Assembly (NCBI GenBank): GCA_026983935.1
Contig: JALSTC010000389.1
Span: 1 to 13,250 of the forward strand
Length of the DNA: 13,250 bases
DNA from: Ardenticatenia bacterium
GTDB taxonomy: Bacteria > Chloroflexota > Anaerolineae > Aggregatilineales > Ch27
Direction of reading: 5' to 3'
Shown: positions 11,495-13,250 of the stretch, one piece after another
Position numbering within the stretch: position 1 is the stretch's first letter
Layout: each line of letters starts with the position of its first letter
Notes under the pieces: generated by a model
Told to the model about the DNA's origin: nothing
The model's input: the letters and a program-made list of their open reading frames with translations, nothing else
The model's database searches: none
Translations under genes and position numbers: made by a program

Positions 11495-13250
11495 ATGAGC
11501 GAGAAATATAACCCCAAAGAAATCGAGGCACGCTGGCAGGCACGCTGGGAGGCCGATCAACTGTATCGCTCGGTAGTTGACCTCAGCCGTCCCAAGCACT
11601 ATGCCCTGACCATGCTGCCCTACCCCTCCGGCGACCTGCACATCGGCCACTGGTACGCCATGTCTCCCTCCGATGCGCGGGCACGCTATATGCGCATGAA
11701 GGGTTACAACGTGCTGTTTCCGATCGGATTCGATGCCTTCGGCCTGCCGGCGGAAAATGCCGCCATCAAGCGCAAGATTCACCCCAAAAAGTGGACCTAC
11801 GCCAACATCGAAAACATGCGGCAGCAGCTCCGCAGTATGGGCGCGATGTTCGACTGGCAGCGTGAGGCCGTCACCAGCGACCCGGAATACTACAAGTGGA
11901 CGCAGTGGTTTTTCCTGCAGTTCTATAAATACGGCCTGGCCTACCGCGCCGAGGCGGCGGTGGACTTCTGCCCGACGTGTAATACCACGCTGGCCCGGGA
12001 GCAGGTCTGGGGGGAAGACCGGCACTGTGAGCGCTGCGGCACGCCGGTGATCAAGAAGAATCTGGCGCAGTGGTTCTTCCGTATCACCCAATATGCCGAC
12101 GAGCTGCTGGATTTCGCACGTATCAACTGGCCGGAGCGCGTCCGGGTCATGCAGACCAACTGGATCGGGCGCAGCGAGGGCGCAGACGTCATCTTTCACA
12201 CCGAGGGGGGCGACCCCATCGAAATCTTCACCACACGACCCGACACGCTGTGGGGCGCAACCTTCATGGTGCTGGCCCCGGAGCATCCACTGGTGGAGAA
12301 GATCACGACCGACGCGCAGCGCCCGGAAGTGGACGCCTATGTAGCAGAAGCGGCCCGTAAATCCGAGATTGACCGCACCGCCGAAACAGGCGAAAAAACC
12401 GGCGTCTTCACCGGAGCCTATGCCATCAACCCGGTCAACAACGAGCGTATCCCGATCTGGGTGGCCGACTACGTGCTGATCACCTACGGCAGCGGCGCGA
12501 TTATGGCCGTGCCTGCCCACGACCAGCGCGACTTTGCCTTTGCCCGCAAATACGGGCTGGAAGTGCGCGTTGTGATCAGGCCAGAGGATTCCGATCTGGA
12601 CGGCGCGACGATGACCGAGGCTTACGATGGCCCCGGCGTGATGGTCAACAGCGGGCCGTTCGACGGGACGCGGGTCACCACGGACAAGGGGCGCAAGAAC
12701 CCCGGCATCAGCGCCGTGATTGACTGGCTGGAAGCGCAGGGCATCGGTCATGAGGCCGTCAATTACCGACTGCATGACTGGCTGATCAGCCGCCAGCGCT
12801 ATTGGGGCGCGCCGATCCCGATGATCCACTGCCCGGAGTGCGGCACCGTACCCGTGCCGGAAGAAGAACTGCCGGTGCTGCTGCCGGAAGACGTGCAGTT
12901 CATGCCGACAGGTGAATCGCCGCTGAAGTTTCATGACGGCTTCCGTAAGACAACCTGCCCGCAGTGCGGCGGGCCTGCCGAACGCGAAACCGACACCATG
13001 GACACCTTCATGTGCTCGTCATGGTACCAGTACCGCTACCTGAGTCCGCACTACGACGGCGGGCCGTTCGACCCGGAGGAAGGCGCGTACTGGCTGCCGG
13101 TTGACCAGTACACCGGCGGCATCGAGCACGCCACCATGCACCTGCTGTACACACGCTTTTTCACCAAAGCCATGCGCGACTGCGGCGTCTTCAAGCCGAC
13201 GGAAGCCGTCATGCAGCAGATCGGGCGCGACACGGAGGGCGTCTTTGATG
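11495..13250 (+). CDS. leuS: Leucyl-tRNA synthetase, C-terminal part cut by window edge
   Basis: The first 585 residues are visible. It charges tRNA-Leu with leucine in the cytosol. The class I signature HIGH is at 49-52 (GDLHIGHWYAM). A zinc-binding block CPTC...CERC (159-162 and 178-181) precedes the CP1 editing domain, which has TTRPDT (246-251) and YGSGAIMAVPAHDQRD with the aspartate needed for hydrolysing mischarged products. HDWLISRQRYWG resumes the catalytic core, followed by a second pair of CxxC motifs (CPEC, CPQC) and the TGGIEHATMHLLY block. The KMSKS loop and anticodon domain lie beyond the window. The ATG at 11495 has AAAGGA eight bases upstream; an ATG at 11488 is out of frame and stops after seven codons. 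The upstream T-box with a Leu specifier agrees with the assignment. Confidence 0.97.
   Translation, partial: MSEKYNPKEIEARWQARWEADQLYRSVVDLSRPKHYALTMLPYPSGDLHIGHWYAMSPSDARARYMRMKGYNVLFPIGFDAFGLPAENAAIKRKIHPKKWTYANIENMRQQLRSMGAMFDWQREAVTSDPEYYKWTQWFFLQFYKYGLAYRAEAAVDFCPTCNTTLAREQVWGEDRHCERCGTPVIKKNLAQWFFRITQYADELLDFARINWPERVRVMQTNWIGRSEGADVIFHTEGGDPIEIFTTRPDTLWGATFMVLAPEHPLVEKITTDAQRPEVDAYVAEAARKSEIDRTAETGEKTGVFTGAYAINPVNNERIPIWVADYVLITYGSGAIMAVPAHDQRDFAFARKYGLEVRVVIRPEDSDLDGATMTEAYDGPGVMVNSGPFDGTRVTTDKGRKNPGISAVIDWLEAQGIGHEAVNYRLHDWLISRQRYWGAPIPMIHCPECGTVPVPEEELPVLLPEDVQFMPTGESPLKFHDGFRKTTCPQCGGPAERETDTMDTFMCSSWYQYRYLSPHYDGGPFDPEEGAYWLPVDQYTGGIEHATMHLLYTRFFTKAMRDCGVFKPTEAVMQQIGRDTEGVFD

Noticed and set aside
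11420..12934. 504-codon minus-strand open frame over leuS
   Set aside because: The plus strand encodes an unmistakable LeuRS with HIGH, zinc and editing motifs. The antisense frame has no recognisable motifs.

Overview
The window reads as chromosomal DNA from a GC-rich bacterium, most likely a member of the Chloroflexota (Anaerolineae-like). This is inferred from the combination of an HspR-type regulator, a ClpC with a UVR segment, a T-box leader in front of leuS, and two hypothetical proteins without a family I recognise. No mobile element, integrase or CRISPR array is visible, and coding is dense and of uniform composition.

Positions 1-9090 are all on the minus strand. In transcription order they hold a class B DnaJ (8107-9090), an HtrA-type serine protease (6802-8037), an HspR repressor (6413-6766), a small membrane protein coupled to hspR by a 4-base overlap (6039-6416), two tandem paralogous proteins of unknown function (4683-5948 and 3282-4550), and ClpC (594-3110). 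A strong terminator follows clpC, and then the beginning of a SAM-dependent methyltransferase that runs off the left edge. Together this is a protein quality-control and heat-shock cluster: chaperone, membrane-anchored protease, repressor and Clp unfoldase. The dnaJ promoter is near-consensus (TTGACA, 17 bases, TACAAT). A degenerate HspR-type inverted repeat covers its -35 box, and a 15-16 base motif upstream of it recurs almost exactly upstream of clpC.

Positions 9311-10640 hold an independent minus-strand unit: a two-TM SPFH/prohibitin-family protein with an extended -10 promoter and a strong terminator.

From 10722 the plus strand carries the leuS control region. A consensus promoter leads into a T-box riboswitch whose Stem I has a K-turn, an AGTA loop and a CTC (Leu) specifier. 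A complete tRNA-Ala(GGC) gene lies inside the leader, between the Stem II elements and the T-box antiterminator. It is enclosed by a 7-bp complementary clamp, where Stem III would normally be. After the T-box terminator come a 44-codon small ORF with six leucine codons (four of them CTT), a second and stronger intrinsic terminator, and then leuS, which is cut by the right edge. The tRNA embedded in the riboswitch, and the apparent double attenuation ahead of leuS, are the most unusual things here.
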